This document shows, piece after piece, positions 10,390 through 19,472 of a stretch of 43,651 nucleotides of DNA. Within the stretch, counting starts at the first letter, position 1; each line of letters begins with the position of its first letter. A program made the translations under genes and the position numbers. The stretch comes from Rhodoferax sp. (GTDB lineage Bacteria; Pseudomonadota; Gammaproteobacteria; Burkholderiales; Burkholderiaceae_C), in the NCBI GenBank assembly GCA_029865845.1, contig JARXAM010000101.1, positions 1-43,651 on the forward strand. The letters are read 5' to 3'. The notes beneath the pieces are model-generated. The model was not told where the DNA came from. It was given only the letters and a program-made list of their open reading frames with translations, and did not search any database.

Positions 10390-10875
10390 CCTTCTTCAAT
10401 AAGCACATGCCCTAGGTGGGCTAACGGAGCCGGGCTGAAGAATTGAAGTGAGGAGGAATTGCCGGAGAACTTCAGGTCACACGTGGTGCCGAAGCGTAGG
10501 CGCGTGGATGGGAGCGAGGGGTTGCGTTTGTGAACTTGCTACCAAATGACTAACTGGTTGCGCAGGCGTTATCAAAGCTGCAGGCCGATTAGTGCCACCC
10601 GACGGGGCGCAGACGCTCCGCAGGCACATGGTGATCAGGCTTAGCAACACAAACATCTCGTTTCATTCCATCCGCCAACCGTGGGCTGGCGGATTTGGGG
10701 TATTCCGTATCAGGGTTTCAATTCGTCCGCATGACCGTTTGGTGACGCCGCCACCACATGCAACTGGCGTGTGATTTGCGGGTCGCGCCCAACGGCGGCT
10801 TCGACCTTCCAGCGTAGCGTTCAGTGGGGTGTGGACTAAACTCCCGACAAATCAACCACTTACGGCGCGACGCTA
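10390..10875. other. Gene-free divergent region between rne and rluC, probable rne leader
   Basis: 486 bases without a convincing gene. A perfect 8-bp stem ATCCGCCA/TGGCGGAT (10670-10677 with 10687-10694, 9-base loop) is the clearest structure. A second stem CGGGGCG/CGCTCCG (10603-10609 with 10614-10620) pairs with one G-U wobble on the plus strand only. In E. coli the long rne 5' UTR carries hairpins through which RNase E represses its own mRNA; a similar leader here is inference. I could not place confident -35/-10 pairs for either gene. Confidence 0.5.
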
Positions 10876-11961
10876 GTGAAACACATTATAGGGGGCAATC
10901 TGTCTGACCCCGCTCCCATACCCAGCCCCCACGTTAAATCAGTGACAGTGGACGAAGACAGCGCTGGCCAGCGCCTCGATAACTTCCTGATGAGAGAGCT
11001 CAAAGGGGTGCCCAAGACGCACGTGTACCGCATCATCCGCAGTGGCGAAGTCCGTGTGAATAAAGGACGCGCCAGCGCTGACACCCGCGTAGCCGCTGGC
11101 GACATCGTTCGCCTTCCGCCCGTGCGGACCTCCGAACGTGCGGAGCAGAAAGCGACTGCCATGGCCGAGCAAGCCACACGGATTGCGCCCGCCAAGGACT
11201 TTCCGGTGCTGTTTGAGGACGATCACTTTCTGGTAGTGGACAAACCTGCGGGGGTGGCGGTGCATGGCGGTTCCGGGGTCAGTTTCGGCGTCATCGAGCA
11301 GTTGCGCATGGCGCGGCCCCACGCGTCGTTCCTCGAGTTGGTGCACCGACTGGACCGGGAAACCAGCGGCATTTTGTTGATTGCCAAGAAACGCAGCGCC
11401 CTGAAAATTTTGCAAGACCAATTTCGGGAGCGTGAAACCGGCAAGACGTATTTGGCCCTCGTCGCGGGGCAATGGCCGGCCAACAAAAAAGTCTTGGACA
11501 AGTCTCTCCAAAAATACCTTTTGCCGGATGGCGAGCGCCGCGTGCGAGTGGTGGGCAAAGACCATCCAGATGCCATGCCGTCCTTGAGTTTGGTCAAGGT
11601 GCATTCGGTCACGCCGGCAGTGTGCGCGGCACAAACGCCACAGCAACGGGCCTATTCCCTGCTGGAAGTGACTATCAAAACGGGCCGTACCCACCAGATC
11701 CGGGTGCATCTTGCCTCGGAAGGCATGGGCATTGTGGGTGACGACAAATACGGCGATTTCGAACTGAACAAAGCCCTGGCACGAGACGATGGGTTTGTGG
11801 TGCTCAAGCGCATGTTTTTGCATGCATGGCGGTTTCAGTGCAAGCACCCAGCCACAGGAAAGCGCGTTGCGTTGCAAGCAGATTTGCCCGCTGAACTTGC
11901 CCGTTTTCTGGTGCGGGCCATTCCAGAAGATCCGGGCCTTGCCGCCCCGATTCAAGGTTAA
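10876..11961 (+). CDS. rluC: 23S rRNA pseudouridine synthase, RluC/RluD family
   Basis: 361 residues from a GTG start. An S4 RNA-binding domain (about 27-85; GQRLDNFLMRELKGVPK, YRIIRSGEVRVNKGR) precedes the pseudouridine synthase fold with the catalytic Asp in ELVHRLDRETSG (about residue 160) and the RTHQIRVHLASEGMGIVGDDKYG block. E. coli RluC modifies 23S U955, U2504 and U2580. Assignment to RluC rests on the KGVPKTHVYRIIRSGEVRVN similarity and on the divergent rne neighbour, the same arrangement as in E. coli. The GTG at 10876 has no obvious Shine-Dalgarno, and the first ~20 residues are not conserved, so a start some 50 bases downstream is possible. Confidence 0.92.
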   Translation: MKHIIGGNLSDPAPIPSPHVKSVTVDEDSAGQRLDNFLMRELKGVPKTHVYRIIRSGEVRVNKGRASADTRVAAGDIVRLPPVRTSERAEQKATAMAEQATRIAPAKDFPVLFEDDHFLVVDKPAGVAVHGGSGVSFGVIEQLRMARPHASFLELVHRLDRETSGILLIAKKRSALKILQDQFRERETGKTYLALVAGQWPANKKVLDKSLQKYLLPDGERRVRVVGKDHPDAMPSLSLVKVHSVTPAVCAAQTPQQRAYSLLEVTIKTGRTHQIRVHLASEGMGIVGDDKYGDFELNKALARDDGFVVLKRMFLHAWRFQCKHPATGKRVALQADLPAELARFLVRAIPEDPGLAAPIQG

Positions 11962-11969
11962 ATCTACCC

Positions 11970-12644
11970 ATGCATTCCACCGACTCTCGCCAGCGCCGTT
12001 TTGACCTGATCGCCTTCGATTGGGATGGCACCTTGTTTGACTCCACGGCACTGATTACCCGCTGCATCCAGTTGGCAGTGAAGGATGTGGGCGGAACGGT
12101 ACCTGGCGACAAAGATGCCGCCTATGTCATCGGCATGGGCCTGATGCAGGCGCTGGCACATGCAGCGCCGGATGTGCCGCCCGAAAAATACCCCTTGCTG
12201 GCGGCCCGCTACAAGCACCATTACGCTGCCCACCAGAACGACATCACGCTCTTTGCCGGAGTGCTGGACATGCTGGGTCGCCTCAAAGCCAGACAGTATC
12301 TGTTGACGGTGGCAACCGGCAAAAGCCGCAGTGGTTTGAATGAGTCATTGCGTGACGTGAACCTGCAAGGCATTTTTGATGGGTCGCGTACGGCAGACGA
12401 AACGGCGGACAAACCGCACCCCTTGATGCTGCAGGAGCTCATGACGGAATTTGGAGTCGCTGCCGATCGTGTGCTGATGATCGGCGACACCACCCATGAC
12501 CTGCAAATGGCCCTGAACGCGGGCTGTGCCAGCGTGGCAGTGAGCTACGGTGCCCACGAACCCGACAGCTTTGCCGCGCTCGGCCCTTTGGTGGTTGCAC
12601 ACTCCGTCGAGGCGTTGGATGTGTGGCTGCGGGAAAACGCCTGA
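11970..12644 (+). CDS. HAD-superfamily phosphatase (phosphoglycolate phosphatase-like)
   Basis: 224 residues. FDLIAFDWDGTLFDS contains the DxD nucleophile pair (Asp 17 and 19), TVATGKSRSGL is the motif II region, and VLMIGDTTHDLQMALNAG is motif IV with two metal-binding acidic residues. A helical cap of subclass I lies between motifs I and II. This is the Gph/PGP-like group, often annotated in this position in Burkholderiales. The true substrate cannot be read from sequence. It starts 8 bases after rluC and is followed by the Rieske gene, so it is probably part of one rluC-HAD-Rieske-sppA transcript. Confidence 0.9.
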   Translation: MHSTDSRQRRFDLIAFDWDGTLFDSTALITRCIQLAVKDVGGTVPGDKDAAYVIGMGLMQALAHAAPDVPPEKYPLLAARYKHHYAAHQNDITLFAGVLDMLGRLKARQYLLTVATGKSRSGLNESLRDVNLQGIFDGSRTADETADKPHPLMLQELMTEFGVAADRVLMIGDTTHDLQMALNAGCASVAVSYGAHEPDSFAALGPLVVAHSVEALDVWLRENA

Positions 12645-12670
12645 CACAGCCCTGCTGACTTGGAGCGCCC

Positions 12671-13054
12671 ATGCAGAACGCCTTTTCCGATCCCCCTGGA
12701 ATCGCCCTGTGCAACTCCGCCGATCTGGTGGACAGTGGATTGGCGGTGCCCTTTGATGTGTCCTATTGCGGGCAGACCTGCTATGCCTTTGCCATTCGCT
12801 ACGCGGGGACGGTGTATGCCTACCTGAACCGCTGCGCACACGTGCCCATGGAAATGGATTTCCAGCCCAATCGCTTTTTTGACCTGACGGGGCACTGGCT
12901 GATATGTGCCACCCACGGCGCGATGTACAGCCCCCAGACCGGTGCATGTCGCAGCGGCCCTTGCAGGGGCAAGCTCGTGCCGATTGCAGTGACTGAGGTG
13001 GACGGCGTGGTCCACTGGCATACTTCCTTTCAACTCCAACCAATTGCAATTTAA
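12671..13054 (+). CDS. Rieske 2Fe-2S ferredoxin-like protein
   Basis: 127 residues, a stand-alone Rieske domain. The cluster ligands are C-A-H (about 55-57) and C-A-T-H (79-82), spaced as in Rieske ferredoxins of the CxH-x(15-21)-CxxH type. There is no oxygenase catalytic domain and no signal sequence, so it is a soluble electron carrier or redox sensor with unknown partners. GGAG lies about 6 bases before the ATG. The stop overlaps the sppA start (TAATG), so it is translationally linked to sppA. The extra cysteines in ACRSGPCRGK after the second motif are unassigned. Confidence 0.88.
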   Translation: MQNAFSDPPGIALCNSADLVDSGLAVPFDVSYCGQTCYAFAIRYAGTVYAYLNRCAHVPMEMDFQPNRFFDLTGHWLICATHGAMYSPQTGACRSGPCRGKLVPIAVTEVDGVVHWHTSFQLQPIAI

Positions 13055-14094
13055 TGATGACTGACCCTGTTCTTCCCACCGACTTACCCGATCCCAATGC
13101 GCCTCTCCAAGCGCAGGATGCTGAGCGCACGTTGCCTCCCCCTACGGCTGCGGCAAGTGCTGCCGGGCATGAGGGGTGGGAGCGTGCCACTCTCGAAAAA
13201 TTGGCACATTCGGTCTTGGCAGAGCAAAGGGCAGCCCGGCGTTGGCGCAATGGCATTCGTCTAGCGTGGCTGGCTTTTTTATGCGTCTTAGTGTGGTTGG
13301 GTGTTCAGCAAAGCGGTGCACCTGCGGATATTTCGGCCCCCCATACGGCATTGGTCAGTATTCAGGGTGAAATTGCATCGGGGAATGAAGCCAGTGCCGA
13401 GGTGGTTGTGGCATCAGTGCGGGCAGCGTTTGAGGACCACGGCTCCAAGGCGGTGGTATTGCTCATTAACTCGCCGGGGGGCAGCCCCGTACAGGCAGGC
13501 ATCATCAACGACGAAATCCATCGCCTCAAAGCCATACACAGCAAGCCCGTGTATGCCGTTGTCGAAGAAACATGTGCCTCGGCGGCCTACTACGTCGCGG
13601 TGGCAGCCGACGAGATTTTTGTGGACAAGGCCAGTGTTGTCGGCAGCATTGGTGTGCTCATGGACGGCTTCGGCTTTACGGGCTTGATGGACAAGCTGGG
13701 TGTGGAGCGCCGCTTGCTCACGGCGGGCGAGCACAAGGGTTTCTTGGATCCATTCAGCCCGCAAACGGACAAGCAACGGGCGTTTGCGCAAGCCCTGCTG
13801 GACCAAATTCATCAGCAGTTCATTGGAGTGGTCAAAGAGGGGCGCGGTAAGCGTTTGAAAGAAACACCCGACATGTTCACCGGCCTATTCTGGACGGGTC
13901 AGCAAGCCATAGACCTTGGGCTGGCTGACAAGCTGGGCAATGTCGATTTTGTCGCCCGTGAGGTGGTCAAAGCTGAAGAGCTTGTGGATTACACCCGCAA
14001 GGAAAACGTGGCGGAGCGTTTGGTCAAACGCTTTGGAGCCTCTATCGGGGAGGGCGCTGTGAAGGCAGTGCGCAGCCTGCCCGCCTTTCATTGA
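13054..14094 (+). CDS. sppA: Signal peptide peptidase SppA-like (S49 family)
   Basis: 346 residues, the short single-domain form. A cytoplasmic N terminus of ~68 residues is followed by one membrane anchor (about 69-84), then the S49 fold with LLINSPGGSPVQAG, the nucleophile Ser in EETCASAAYYVAVAADEI (about 176) and the general-base Lys in TAGEHKGFLDPFSP (about 228). It degrades signal peptides left in the inner membrane, probably as an oligomer facing the periplasm. ATG codons at 13054 and 13057 are both usable; the first overlaps the Rieske stop. It ends 9 bases from the convergent methylase gene, with no room for a separate terminator. Confidence 0.94.
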   Translation: MMTDPVLPTDLPDPNAPLQAQDAERTLPPPTAAASAAGHEGWERATLEKLAHSVLAEQRAARRWRNGIRLAWLAFLCVLVWLGVQQSGAPADISAPHTALVSIQGEIASGNEASAEVVVASVRAAFEDHGSKAVVLLINSPGGSPVQAGIINDEIHRLKAIHSKPVYAVVEETCASAAYYVAVAADEIFVDKASVVGSIGVLMDGFGFTGLMDKLGVERRLLTAGEHKGFLDPFSPQTDKQRAFAQALLDQIHQQFIGVVKEGRGKRLKETPDMFTGLFWTGQQAIDLGLADKLGNVDFVAREVVKAEELVDYTRKENVAERLVKRFGASIGEGAVKAVRSLPAFH

Positions 14095-14103
14095 ACACTG
14101 ACG

Positions 14104-14859
14104 CTAGCGGCCTATTGAAAATACGGTGGGAGTGGCGTTGTCCAACGCCCAGCCATTGTGTTTCCAGTGTTTGACGGTCTGGCTGTAGGTGGTGGCGCTT
14201 TCCAGCGTCAGCCCGCTGGACGTGGCTAGGCGGGTGTGGGCTTGCAGGGCGTGCAGCAGGCTCTGCAGCAGGGCACTGTTGCGGTATGGAGTCTCGATAA
14301 ACAGTTGTGTTTGTCCAGTTTTGAGTGCCAGCGTTTCCAGTTCTTTGATGCGTTTGACCCGCTCGGCAGGGTCCGAAGGCACATAGCCCACAAACGCAAA
14401 ATTCTGTCCGTTGAGGCCACTGGCTGCGAGCGCTAGTAGCAGAGAGACGGGCCCCACCAGTGGCACCACCCGGATGCCGAGTTCGTGGGCCGCGCGTACC
14501 ACGGACGAACCGGGGTCGGCAATCGCGGGCATGCCCGCCTCACTCACCAGACCCACGTCGTGCCCTTCGAGCGCCGCGGCCAGCAGGGGGGCGGCGTTAA
14601 AGCCGCCGTGGTGGTCGCCTTTTTTGTGCACGTCACGTGGCAGCTCTTGCAGCCGCATCTCCTGAATGGGCGCGCACAAGGGGTGGTATTCGCCCACCCG
14701 CTTCAGGTAAGCCCGTGTGCTTTTGGCGTTCTCGCAAATCCAGTGGCGTAGGCCGGCGGCGCACCTCAGTGTGTGCGGGGGCATGCTGTCTGCGAGTGGG
14801 CTTTGGGTGGCGCAGCCGAAATCCAGTGGTGTGGGCACGAGGTACAAGGTTCCGCTCAT
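14104..14859 (-). CDS. SAM-dependent methyltransferase of the RsmI/tetrapyrrole methylase superfamily
   Basis: About 251 residues. GTLYLVPTPLDFG at the N terminus, LVSEAGMPAIADPGSSVVRAA and VVPLVGPVSLLLALAASGL are hallmarks of the RsmI (COG0313) fold. RsmI itself 2'-O-methylates 16S C1402, but this protein resembles the shorter RsmI paralogue commonly found beside maf genes in Burkholderiales, with FVGYVPSDPAERVKRIKEL where RsmI has a lysine/arginine-rich loop, so I do not give the rsmI symbol. The start at 14859 is chosen because its ATG overlaps the TGA of the upstream yceF (ATGA); the open frame continues 16 codons further, but that part lies inside yceF. Confidence 0.85.
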   Translation of the reverse strand: MSGTLYLVPTPLDFGCATQSPLADSMPPHTLRCAAGLRHWICENAKSTRAYLKRVGEYHPLCAPIQEMRLQELPRDVHKKGDHHGGFNAAPLLAAALEGHDVGLVSEAGMPAIADPGSSVVRAAHELGIRVVPLVGPVSLLLALAASGLNGQNFAFVGYVPSDPAERVKRIKELETLALKTGQTQLFIETPYRNSALLQSLLHALQAHTRLATSSGLTLESATTYSQTVKHWKHNGWALDNATPTVFSIGR

Positions 14860-15461
14860 TCGCGCGTGCCCAGCAAATCCAGACCGGCGGCGCGCAACAT
14901 GCGGCAAGTGCGTATCAGCGGCAGCCCGACCAATGCAGTTGGGTCGTCGTTATCGATGGCATCGAGCAAGCTGATTCCCAAACCTTCGCTTTTGGCGCTT
15001 CCCGCACAGTCATATGGCCTCTCAACTTGTAAGTAGCGCTCAATTTCCAAGTCTGAAAGTTCACGGAATTTCACTTTAACTACCGCCAGATCTTCTTGCA
15101 CAAACGCGCTGGCTTGGCAAACCACGGCGACGGCGGTCTGAAAGATGACGGTTTGTCCGCGCATGGCTTTCAGTTGGGCGACAGCCCGTTCGTGGTTGCC
15201 GGGTTTTCCAACGGGCTGGCCGTAGAGGTCCGCCACTTGGTCGGAGCCGATGACGATGGCGTCGGGGTGCTGTTGGGCCACTGCGCGGGCTTTGGCGAGC
15301 GCGAGTCGTTGGGCCAGCGCCACGGGTGTTTCGCCGGGCGCGGGGGTCTCGTCCACGCAGGGGGCAGTGACACTAAACGGAAGGTGTAACCGCTCCAGCA
15401 GCTCACGCCGGTACACAGAGGTGGAGCCCAAAACGAGTTTTCTTTGTGAGGTGCTTTGCAT
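14856..15461 (-). CDS. yceF: Maf-family nucleotide pyrophosphatase, YceF type
   Basis: 201 residues. LVLGSTSVYRRELLERL is the Maf nucleotide-binding start, VIGSDQV contains the catalytic Asp (about 74), GKPG and the C-terminal CAGSAKSEGLGISLL and TALVGLPLI segments match YceF closely. YceF hydrolyses m7GTP and related modified nucleoside triphosphates to monophosphates, a housecleaning role. As in E. coli it sits divergent from yceD-rpmF-plsX, separated by only 25 bases, so the two promoters must be compact or overlap. It is translationally coupled to the methylase behind it. Confidence 0.93.
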   Translation of the reverse strand: MQSTSQRKLVLGSTSVYRRELLERLHLPFSVTAPCVDETPAPGETPVALAQRLALAKARAVAQQHPDAIVIGSDQVADLYGQPVGKPGNHERAVAQLKAMRGQTVIFQTAVAVVCQASAFVQEDLAVVKVKFRELSDLEIERYLQVERPYDCAGSAKSEGLGISLLDAIDNDDPTALVGLPLIRTCRMLRAAGLDLLGTRE

Positions 15462-15486
15462 GGTGCGATTCTCTTACACTGCGCGC

Positions 15487-16023
15487 ATGAAACATGAATA
15501 CTTGCCCCGCAGCGTGTCGATCAAAGCCTTCGCTCAGGACGCCGGAACGTTGGAATCCAGTCTGCCGTTGGCAGACTTTGAGCGTTTGCGCGAAGAGTCG
15601 CTGGGGCCGATGGAGGGTATGAAGGTGGCATTTGCCGCGCAGGGTGCTATGCGCGAAGACGGCGCCGGGCAAGAGGAACCTTGGGTTCATTTGTCGGGAA
15701 CCACCACGCTGACCATGACATGCCAGCGTTGCCTTGCACCGGTGGCCGTAGATATTGATTTCGAACGTTCTTTCCGGTTTGTGGCCAATGAAGCCTTGGC
15801 AGAAGTGGAGGACGAGGAGTCGGAAGAAGACGTGTTGGTGGCCAGCCGCGAATTCAATATGCTGGAGTTGGTAGAGGACGAATTGCTGATGTCCATTCCG
15901 GCAGTCCCCAAGCATGAGGATTGTCCATCTGCAGTTCAATGGGAGGCGACAGACGCGGATTTCAGCGATACGCTCCAAGACAAACCCCATCCGTTTGCAG
16001 TGTTACAGCAACTGCGCAAGTAG
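15487..16023 (+). CDS. yceD: YceD (DUF177) family protein, 23S rRNA accumulation protein
   Basis: 178 residues. The signature pair of cysteines in [19 protein letters not shown] (about 79 and 82) followed by an acidic stretch ([19 protein letters not shown]) and [16 protein letters not shown] is diagnostic of DUF177/YceD. In E. coli and in plants the family is needed for normal 23S rRNA levels; the mechanism is not settled. The ATG at 15487 is the family start; upstream codons in the frame run back into yceF. First gene of the rpmF-plsX-fab cluster; the CxxC is probably half of a metal or structural site. Confidence 0.92.
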   Translation: MKHEYLPRSVSIKAFAQDAGTLESSLPLADFERLREESLGPMEGMKVAFAAQGAMREDGAGQEEPWVHLSGTTTLTMTCQRCLAPVAVDIDFERSFRFVANEALAEVEDEESEEDVLVASREFNMLELVEDELLMSIPAVPKHEDCPSAVQWEATDADFSDTLQDKPHPFAVLQQLRK

Positions 16024-16026
16024 GTC

Positions 16027-16056
16027 TTGGCAACGGGCTAATCTTTGGGCTATACT
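16027..16056 (+). promoter_or_regulatory. Putative sigma-70 promoter of rpmF
   Basis: TTGGCA (16027-16032) and TATACT (16051-16056) are near-consensus hexamers with an 18-base spacer, placed directly after the yceD stop. Transcription would start near 16063, leaving a leader of about 80 bases before rpmF. This allows the ribosomal protein gene to be expressed independently of yceD. Confidence 0.65.
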
Positions 16057-16144
16057 GCGAGGCTTCGTGTGCGCGGTATTGCCACGTATCTTCCAACCTC
16101 AACCGTGTTGCAACCTGTGCAGCACTTTTGCTCAGGAGCCAATC

Positions 16145-16327
16145 ATGGCAGTTCAACAAAACAAAAAGTCTCCTTCCAAGCGCGGTATGCACCGCTCGCA
16201 CAATGCACTCAACGTGCCTGGTATTGCCGTTGAGCCCACCACGGGTGAAACCCATCTGCGCCATCACATCAGCCCCACTGGTTTTTACCGTGGTCGTAAA
16301 GTGCTGAAGAGCAAAACAGAAGCCTGA
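16145..16327 (+). CDS. rpmF: 50S ribosomal protein L32
   Basis: 60 residues, full length. [20 protein letters not shown] is the standard N terminus and [19 protein letters not shown] the standard C terminus. This is the cysteine-free form of L32 that does not bind zinc, as in E. coli. A good Shine-Dalgarno (AGGAG, 16134-16138) precedes the ATG. It has its own likely promoter upstream and a strong hairpin downstream, so it can be made in excess of the lipid genes that follow. Confidence 0.98.
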   Translation: MAVQQNKKSPSKRGMHRSHNALNVPGIAVEPTTGETHLRHHISPTGFYRGRKVLKSKTEA

Positions 16328-16343
16328 TCCTGCTTGCTCCTGT

Positions 16344-16390
16344 AAAGCCCGAAGCTACAGTTGCTGTAGCCGCGGGCTTTTGTCATTTTT
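16344..16390 (+). terminator. Terminator/attenuator hairpin between rpmF and plsX
   Basis: An outer stem AAAGCCCG/CGGGCTTT (16344-16351 with 16373-16380) encloses an inner stem GCTACAG/CTGTAGC (16354-16360 with 16364-16370) and a TTG loop; a 2x2 internal loop separates them. It is followed by TGTCATTTTT. The T-tract is interrupted, so partial read-through into plsX is likely. Confidence 0.8.
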
Positions 16391-16434
16391 GGGCCAGATA
16401 ATCTTGGCCACCTTATCGTTGGACTGCGTCGCTC

Positions 16435-17463
16435 ATGATTACGATTGCCGTTGATTGCATGGGGGGAGACTACGGCCCTCAAGTGACTTTGCCTGCTTGT
16501 GTTGAATTTTTGGATAGGCATCCCGATGCGGCTCTGTTGCTCGTGGGTTTGCCCGAGGCATTGAACGGCTTCTCTCACCCCCGCGCTTCGGTGGTGTTAG
16601 CCAGCGAAGTGGTCACCATGGATGACCCTCTTGAAGTTGCGTTGCGCAAAAAGAAAGATTCCTCCATGCGGGTCACTGTGCAGCAGGTCAAAGATGGTGC
16701 AGCCCAGGCGGCGGTATCTGCGGGAAACACCGGCGCATTGATGGCTATCTCGCGATACATCTTGAAGACGGTTGACGGCATTGAGCGCCCAGCAATTGCC
16801 GGGCAAATCCCGAATGCGAAGGGCGAAGCGACGACGGTGTTGGACCTTGGCGCCAACGTGGACTGTACGGCGGAGCACTTGCTTCAGTTTGCAGTGATGG
16901 GCTCGGCCTTGGTATCGGTATTGAGTGGTGACGAATCACCTACTGTTGGCCTGCTCAACATTGGTGAGGAAGTGATCAAGGGTAACGAAGTCATCAAAAA
17001 GGCGGCTGAGTTGCTGCGTGCAGCCTCCAGGGCAGGCGACCTGAACTTTGTCGGCAATGTGGAAGGTAACGATATATTTAAAGGCACGGCGGCCATCGTG
17101 GTGTGCGATGGTTTTGTGGGCAACGTGGCCCTCAAGACGAGTGAGGGGTTGGCCTCTATGTTCGGGACCTACCTCAAGGCGGAGTTCTCTCGCAGCATTC
17201 TGACAAAAATGGCTGCCATCATTGCCTATCCGGTCTTAAATGCATTTAAGAGTCGTTTTGATCACAGGCGCTACAACGGCGCAGCCTTGCTAGGTTTGCG
17301 TGGACTGGTCTTTAAGAGCCATGGCTCTGCTGATGCGCTGTCGTTCGGGAATGCCTTGAACCGCGCGTATGATGCAGCCCGAAACAACTTGCTGGACCGC
17401 GTTCAGGTTCGCATCGCGCATGCTACGTCGTCACTGACGTTAGCCACCAAAGCGGAGGCTTGA
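16435..17463 (+). CDS. plsX: Phosphate acyltransferase PlsX
   Basis: 342 residues. Converts acyl-ACP to acyl-phosphate, the first committed step of the PlsX/PlsY route to lysophosphatidate. The N-terminal [44 protein letters not shown] and [17 protein letters not shown] are all typical. It forms a peripheral membrane dimer. Placed between rpmF and fabH as in most proteobacteria, so phospholipid and fatty acid synthesis genes are co-transcribed. Start at ATG 16435. Confidence 0.97.
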   Translation: MITIAVDCMGGDYGPQVTLPACVEFLDRHPDAALLLVGLPEALNGFSHPRASVVLASEVVTMDDPLEVALRKKKDSSMRVTVQQVKDGAAQAAVSAGNTGALMAISRYILKTVDGIERPAIAGQIPNAKGEATTVLDLGANVDCTAEHLLQFAVMGSALVSVLSGDESPTVGLLNIGEEVIKGNEVIKKAAELLRAASRAGDLNFVGNVEGNDIFKGTAAIVVCDGFVGNVALKTSEGLASMFGTYLKAEFSRSILTKMAAIIAYPVLNAFKSRFDHRRYNGAALLGLRGLVFKSHGSADALSFGNALNRAYDAARNNLLDRVQVRIAHATSSLTLATKAEA

Positions 17464-17491
17464 TCTGAACGGGGTGCATGCCATTACACCC

Positions 17492-18469
17492 ATGAGACGA
17501 TATTCCCGAGTTACAGGCACTGGCAGCTATGTGCCCCCCCGTCGGCTGACCAACGCCGATTTGGTCGCTGAACTGGCGGTCAAGGGCGTAGAAACTTCAG
17601 ACGATTGGATTGTCGAGCGCACAGGAATCCGTGCCCGTTACTTTGTGGCGGATGGAATTTACAGCAGCGACCTTGGCCTGGTTGCTTGCAAAAACGCCTT
17701 GCAGGCAGCGGGTTTACAAGCCACTGATATCGACCTGATCATCGTTGCCACATCCACGCCGGATATGGTCTTTCCGTCCACGGCATGCATTCTCCAAAAC
17801 AAACTCGGTGCCAATGGTGGCGCTGCATTCGACGTGCAGGCGGTCTGCAGCGGCTTTGTGTATGCGCTGACGGTGGCCGACGCGATGATTCGTACAGGGG
17901 CCGCCAACAAAGCGTTGGTGGTCGGCGCTGAAGTTTTCTCTCGCTTGCTCGATTTCACTGATCGCACCACCTGTGTGTTGTTTGGTGACGGTGCGGGGGC
18001 GGTGGTACTTGAAGCATCCGATACCCCTGGCATTTTGGCCAGTGACCTGCATGCCGATGGCAAATATGTCGGAATCCTGTGTGTGCCTGGCCACGTTTCG
18101 AATGGGCATGTTTTGGGGGATCCACTTCTGAAGATGGACGGCCAGGCGGTTTTCAAGCTCGCTGTGGGCGTGCTCGAAGAGGCAGCGCGGGCCACCTTGG
18201 CCAAAGCCGGTAAGGCGGAGGCTGACATCGACTGGCTGATTCCCCATCAAGCCAACATCCGCATCATGCAGAGCACGGCAAAGAAGCTGAAGTTGCCCAT
18301 GGATAAAGTGGTGGTTACCGTGGACCAACATGGCAACACATCTGCCGCCTCTATACCGCTGGCATTGGACTCGGCAGTGCGGGCAGGTCGGATTCAACCC
18401 GGTCAGAACCTGATGCTTGAAGGGGTAGGGGGCGGCTTTACTTGGGGTGCGGTGTTCCTGACGATGTAA
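17492..18469 (+). CDS. fabH: Beta-ketoacyl-ACP synthase III
   Basis: About 325 residues. Condenses acetyl-CoA with malonyl-ACP to start fatty acid synthesis. The catalytic triad is visible: Cys in [12 protein letters not shown] (about 119), His in [10 protein letters not shown] (about 253), Asn in [11 protein letters not shown] (about 283); [10 protein letters not shown] closes the fold. ATG 17492 ([13 protein letters not shown]) matches the usual family start. GTG at 17474, six codons earlier, is in frame and cannot be excluded; neither has a strong Shine-Dalgarno. Confidence 0.95.
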   Translation: MRRYSRVTGTGSYVPPRRLTNADLVAELAVKGVETSDDWIVERTGIRARYFVADGIYSSDLGLVACKNALQAAGLQATDIDLIIVATSTPDMVFPSTACILQNKLGANGGAAFDVQAVCSGFVYALTVADAMIRTGAANKALVVGAEVFSRLLDFTDRTTCVLFGDGAGAVVLEASDTPGILASDLHADGKYVGILCVPGHVSNGHVLGDPLLKMDGQAVFKLAVGVLEEAARATLAKAGKAEADIDWLIPHQANIRIMQSTAKKLKLPMDKVVVTVDQHGNTSAASIPLALDSAVRAGRIQPGQNLMLEGVGGGFTWGAVFLTM

Positions 18470-18521
18470 TGGTCCGTTCGGGCTGTTATGGGCATTCACG
18501 CTTGCGTTCATTTAAATTGAC

Positions 18522-19472
18522 ATGAAATCTTTTGCTTTTGTATTTCCCGGACAAGGTTCCCAATCGGTAGGCATGCTGGATGCTTGGGGTGACCATGCAG
18601 TCGTGTCTGAGACCTTGAAAGAGGCCTCTGACGCGTTGGGTGAGGACGTTGCCAAACTGATCCACGAAGGACCCAAGGAAGCGCTGGCGCTCACTACCAA
18701 TACGCAGCCTGTGATGCTGGTTGCGGCAGTGGCCGCGTATCGCGTCTGGATGGCTGAAACGGGCGTGCCACCTCAGGCTGTAGCAGGGCATTCGTTGGGC
18801 GAATACTCTGCGCTTGTGGCCGCAGGTGCGTTAACGCTGACGCAAGCTGCTCCGTTAGTGCGCTTGCGTGCTCAGGCCATGCAAGAGGCGGTGCCGGTCG
18901 GTGTGGGTGCCATGGCCGCTATTTTGGGGATGGAGTCTTCCAAAGTGATTGCAGGCTGCGCGGAAGCGACCGCAGCTTTTGGTACTTCGGGTGCCGAAGT
19001 GGTGGAGGCCGTGAACTTCAACGATTCCGCCCAGACGGTCATTGCTGGTAGCAAGGCGGCCGTTGATAAAGCCTGTGAAATTTTGAAAGCCGCTGGGGCC
19101 AAACGTGCCTTGTTATTGCCGGTATCTGCGCCATTTCACTCCAGCCTCATGCGGCCTGCGGCCGAGAAGCTCAAGGCTCGCTTGGAGGAAATGGACATTG
19201 CCACTCCGCAAATTCCGCTCATCAACAATATTGACGTTGCGATTGAAATGGATGCGGACCGTATCCGCGATGCGCTGTACCGCCAGGCGTTTGGTCCGGT
19301 GCGTTGGGTGGAGTGTGTGCAAGCCATGAAAGCCAGTGGTTTGACTACCTTGGTGGAGTGCGGCCCTGGCAAGGTGCTCGCAGGAATGGTCAAGCGGATT
19401 GACCCGGACATGGTGGGCGTTGCCTTGTATGACCCGGCTAGCTTGGACGAAGTGAAAGGTTTGTTGGCATGA
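18522..19472 (+). CDS. fabD: Malonyl-CoA:ACP transacylase
   Basis: 316 residues. Moves malonyl from CoA to ACP. FVFPGQGSQSVGM at the N terminus, the nucleophilic Ser in AGHSLGEYSAL (about 91), and LPVSAPFHSSLM with the catalytic His are present. The final ATGA is shared with fabG, so translation of the two is coupled. Confidence 0.97.
   Translation: MKSFAFVFPGQGSQSVGMLDAWGDHAVVSETLKEASDALGEDVAKLIHEGPKEALALTTNTQPVMLVAAVAAYRVWMAETGVPPQAVAGHSLGEYSALVAAGALTLTQAAPLVRLRAQAMQEAVPVGVGAMAAILGMESSKVIAGCAEATAAFGTSGAEVVEAVNFNDSAQTVIAGSKAAVDKACEILKAAGAKRALLLPVSAPFHSSLMRPAAEKLKARLEEMDIATPQIPLINNIDVAIEMDADRIRDALYRQAFGPVRWVECVQAMKASGLTTLVECGPGKVLAGMVKRIDPDMVGVALYDPASLDEVKGLLA

Noticed and set aside
10592-10774. 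60-codon open frame between rne and rluC
   Set aside because: Covers both hairpins, has no Shine-Dalgarno and no protein-like pattern; treated as non-coding.
10939-12051. Open frame of 370 codons opposite rluC
   Set aside because: Antisense to a confident gene with catalytic motifs; no domain seen.
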